In this document: piece after piece, positions 63,278 to 64,000 of the stretch
How the letters are laid out: the number at the start of each line of letters is the position of its first letter
Position numbering within the stretch: position 1 is the first letter of the stretch
DNA from: Winogradskyella thalassocola
Lineage (GTDB): Bacteria; Bacteroidota; Bacteroidia; Flavobacteriales; Flavobacteriaceae
Reading direction: 5' to 3'
Length of the DNA: 64,000 nucleotides
Assembly (NCBI RefSeq): GCF_900099995.1
Contig: NZ_FNCZ01000009.1
Location: forward strand, 62,001-126,000
The notes under the pieces: generated by a model
The model's input: only the letters and a program-made list of their open reading frames with translations
What the model was told of the DNA's origin: nothing
Database searches by the model: none
Position numbers and translations under genes: made by a program

Positions 63278-64000
63278 ATGAATTACTATTCACTTAACAG
63301 AAAAGCGCCCAACACAACTTTCGAAGATGCAGTTGTAAGAGGATTAGCACCAGATAAGGGTTTATATTTCCCTGAATCTATTACTCCATTAGAGCCCTCA
63401 TTTTTTGAGACTATTGAAGATAAATCTAACACGGAAATAGCCTTCGAAGCGATAAAACAATTCATTGGTCCTGAAATTCCTGAGGACGTTTTAAAAACTA
63501 TTGTTGAAGAAACATTGAATTTCGATTTTCCTGTGGTTGAGATCAATGAAAACATTTCTACTCTCGAGTTATTTCATGGTCCAACAATGGCTTTTAAAGA
63601 TGTTGGTGCGCGTTTTATGGCACGCTGTTTAGGGTACTTTAACAAAACCAATACTAAAGATGTTACCGTTTTAGTAGCCACTTCTGGAGATACAGGCGGA
63701 GCGGTTGCCAATGGCTTTTTAGGTGTTAAAGGTGTCAATGTCGTTATCCTCTACCCTAGTGGAAAAGTAAGTGATATTCAAGAAAAACAATTAACCACAC
63801 TAGGTCAAAACATAACTGCATTAGAAGTTGATGGTGTTTTTGATGATTGTCAAGACATGGTAAAGCAAGCCTTTATGGATACTGAATTAACGAGCAAAAT
63901 GCAATTGACTTCAGCCAACTCTATTAACATTGCACGTTGGTTACCGCAACTTTTCTATTTTATGTTTACTTACAAACAGCTCAAATCCAAAAATAAAGAT
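63278..64000 (+). CDS. thrC: threonine synthase (partial, runs off the right edge)
   Basis: 241 residues are visible from ATG 63278 (MNYYSLNRKAPNTTFEDAVV); the rest lies beyond the window. The N-terminal threonine-synthase domain and the pyridoxal-phosphate site appear: FHGPTMAFKDVGARFMAR, where the Lys of FKD binds PLP, and VATSGDTGGAVANGFLGVKG. It converts phosphohomoserine to threonine. The gap from thrB is 131 nt, still probably one operon. Confidence 0.93.
   Translation, partial: MNYYSLNRKAPNTTFEDAVVRGLAPDKGLYFPESITPLEPSFFETIEDKSNTEIAFEAIKQFIGPEIPEDVLKTIVEETLNFDFPVVEINENISTLELFHGPTMAFKDVGARFMARCLGYFNKTNTKDVTVLVATSGDTGGAVANGFLGVKGVNVVILYPSGKVSDIQEKQLTTLGQNITALEVDGVFDDCQDMVKQAFMDTELTSKMQLTSANSINIARWLPQLFYFMFTYKQLKSKNKD

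Overview
The window is A+T-rich DNA from a marine-type member of the Flavobacteriaceae (Bacteroidota). The evidence is Bacteroidota promoters (-7 element TAnnTTTG), a type IX secretion sorting tail, TlpA-like lipoproteins, a fused aspartate kinase/homoserine dehydrogenase followed by thrB and thrC, and several families typical of flavobacteria. All functions are read from sequence motifs and remembered families; no database search was run.

Layout. (1) 1-4.4 kb: end of a membrane protein, a membrane-anchored metallophosphoesterase, a DUF6544-like protein and a 2-hydroxyacid dehydrogenase. (2) 4.4-37.7 kb: a stress/dormancy-type region. It holds an FMN split-barrel protein, LOG protein, BON-domain protein, stand-alone LigD polymerase domain, baeRF protein, dodecin, PEP synthase, DUF2267 protein, three tandem copies of a putative ~380-nt RNA gene, a DegP-like protease, a YtxH cluster, a LOV/PAS histidine kinase with a REC-Crp response regulator and an AI-2E family transporter, a patatin/HMA/YceI/hydrolase/phosphoribosyltransferase operon, a T9SS cargo protein, an erythromycin-esterase fusion, a GH130-like/glycosyltransferase pair, a Ca2+-type P-ATPase and Hsp20. 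(3) 37.8-42.1 kb: a scarred integration zone with an integrase remnant, a GntR-type pseudogene, an intact tyrosine recombinase, two nearly identical GIY-YIG genes interleaved with tRNA 3'-tail copies, tRNA-Gly and tRNA-Tyr, and a chimeric pseudo-tRNA. (4) 42.1-64 kb: ordinary housekeeping genes (PgpH-like HD hydrolase, thiolase, NlpC/P60, TPR, gyrA, clpC, hutH, two TlpA-like lipoproteins, nnr, thrA-thrB-thrC).

Main observation: region 2 is tied together by a repeated 12-bp palindrome, TGAYCNNGRTCA (best copies TGACCTAGGTCA). I count 18 copies between 4.9 and 37.8 kb. In 14 of them a close match (no more than one mismatch) to the -7 element TAnnTTTG begins exactly 23 nt after the palindrome; two of these 14 palindromes have such an element on both sides. 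This puts the palindrome near -42, the place where a class II Crp/Fnr activator binds. I noticed no copy among the housekeeping genes. The same region encodes the obvious candidate regulator: a REC-cNMP-HTH_Crp protein whose recognition helix keeps the Glu and Arg that read TGA/TCA, directly downstream of a multi-PAS histidine kinase. One PAS domain of that kinase has the LOV signature with the photoactive cysteine. The inferred picture is a light- or redox-sensing two-component system switching on a large stress regulon, including three structured RNAs, whose content recalls the mycobacterial DosR dormancy regulon (Hsp20, P-type ATPase, erythromycin esterase, phosphoribosyltransferase plus dienelactone hydrolase).
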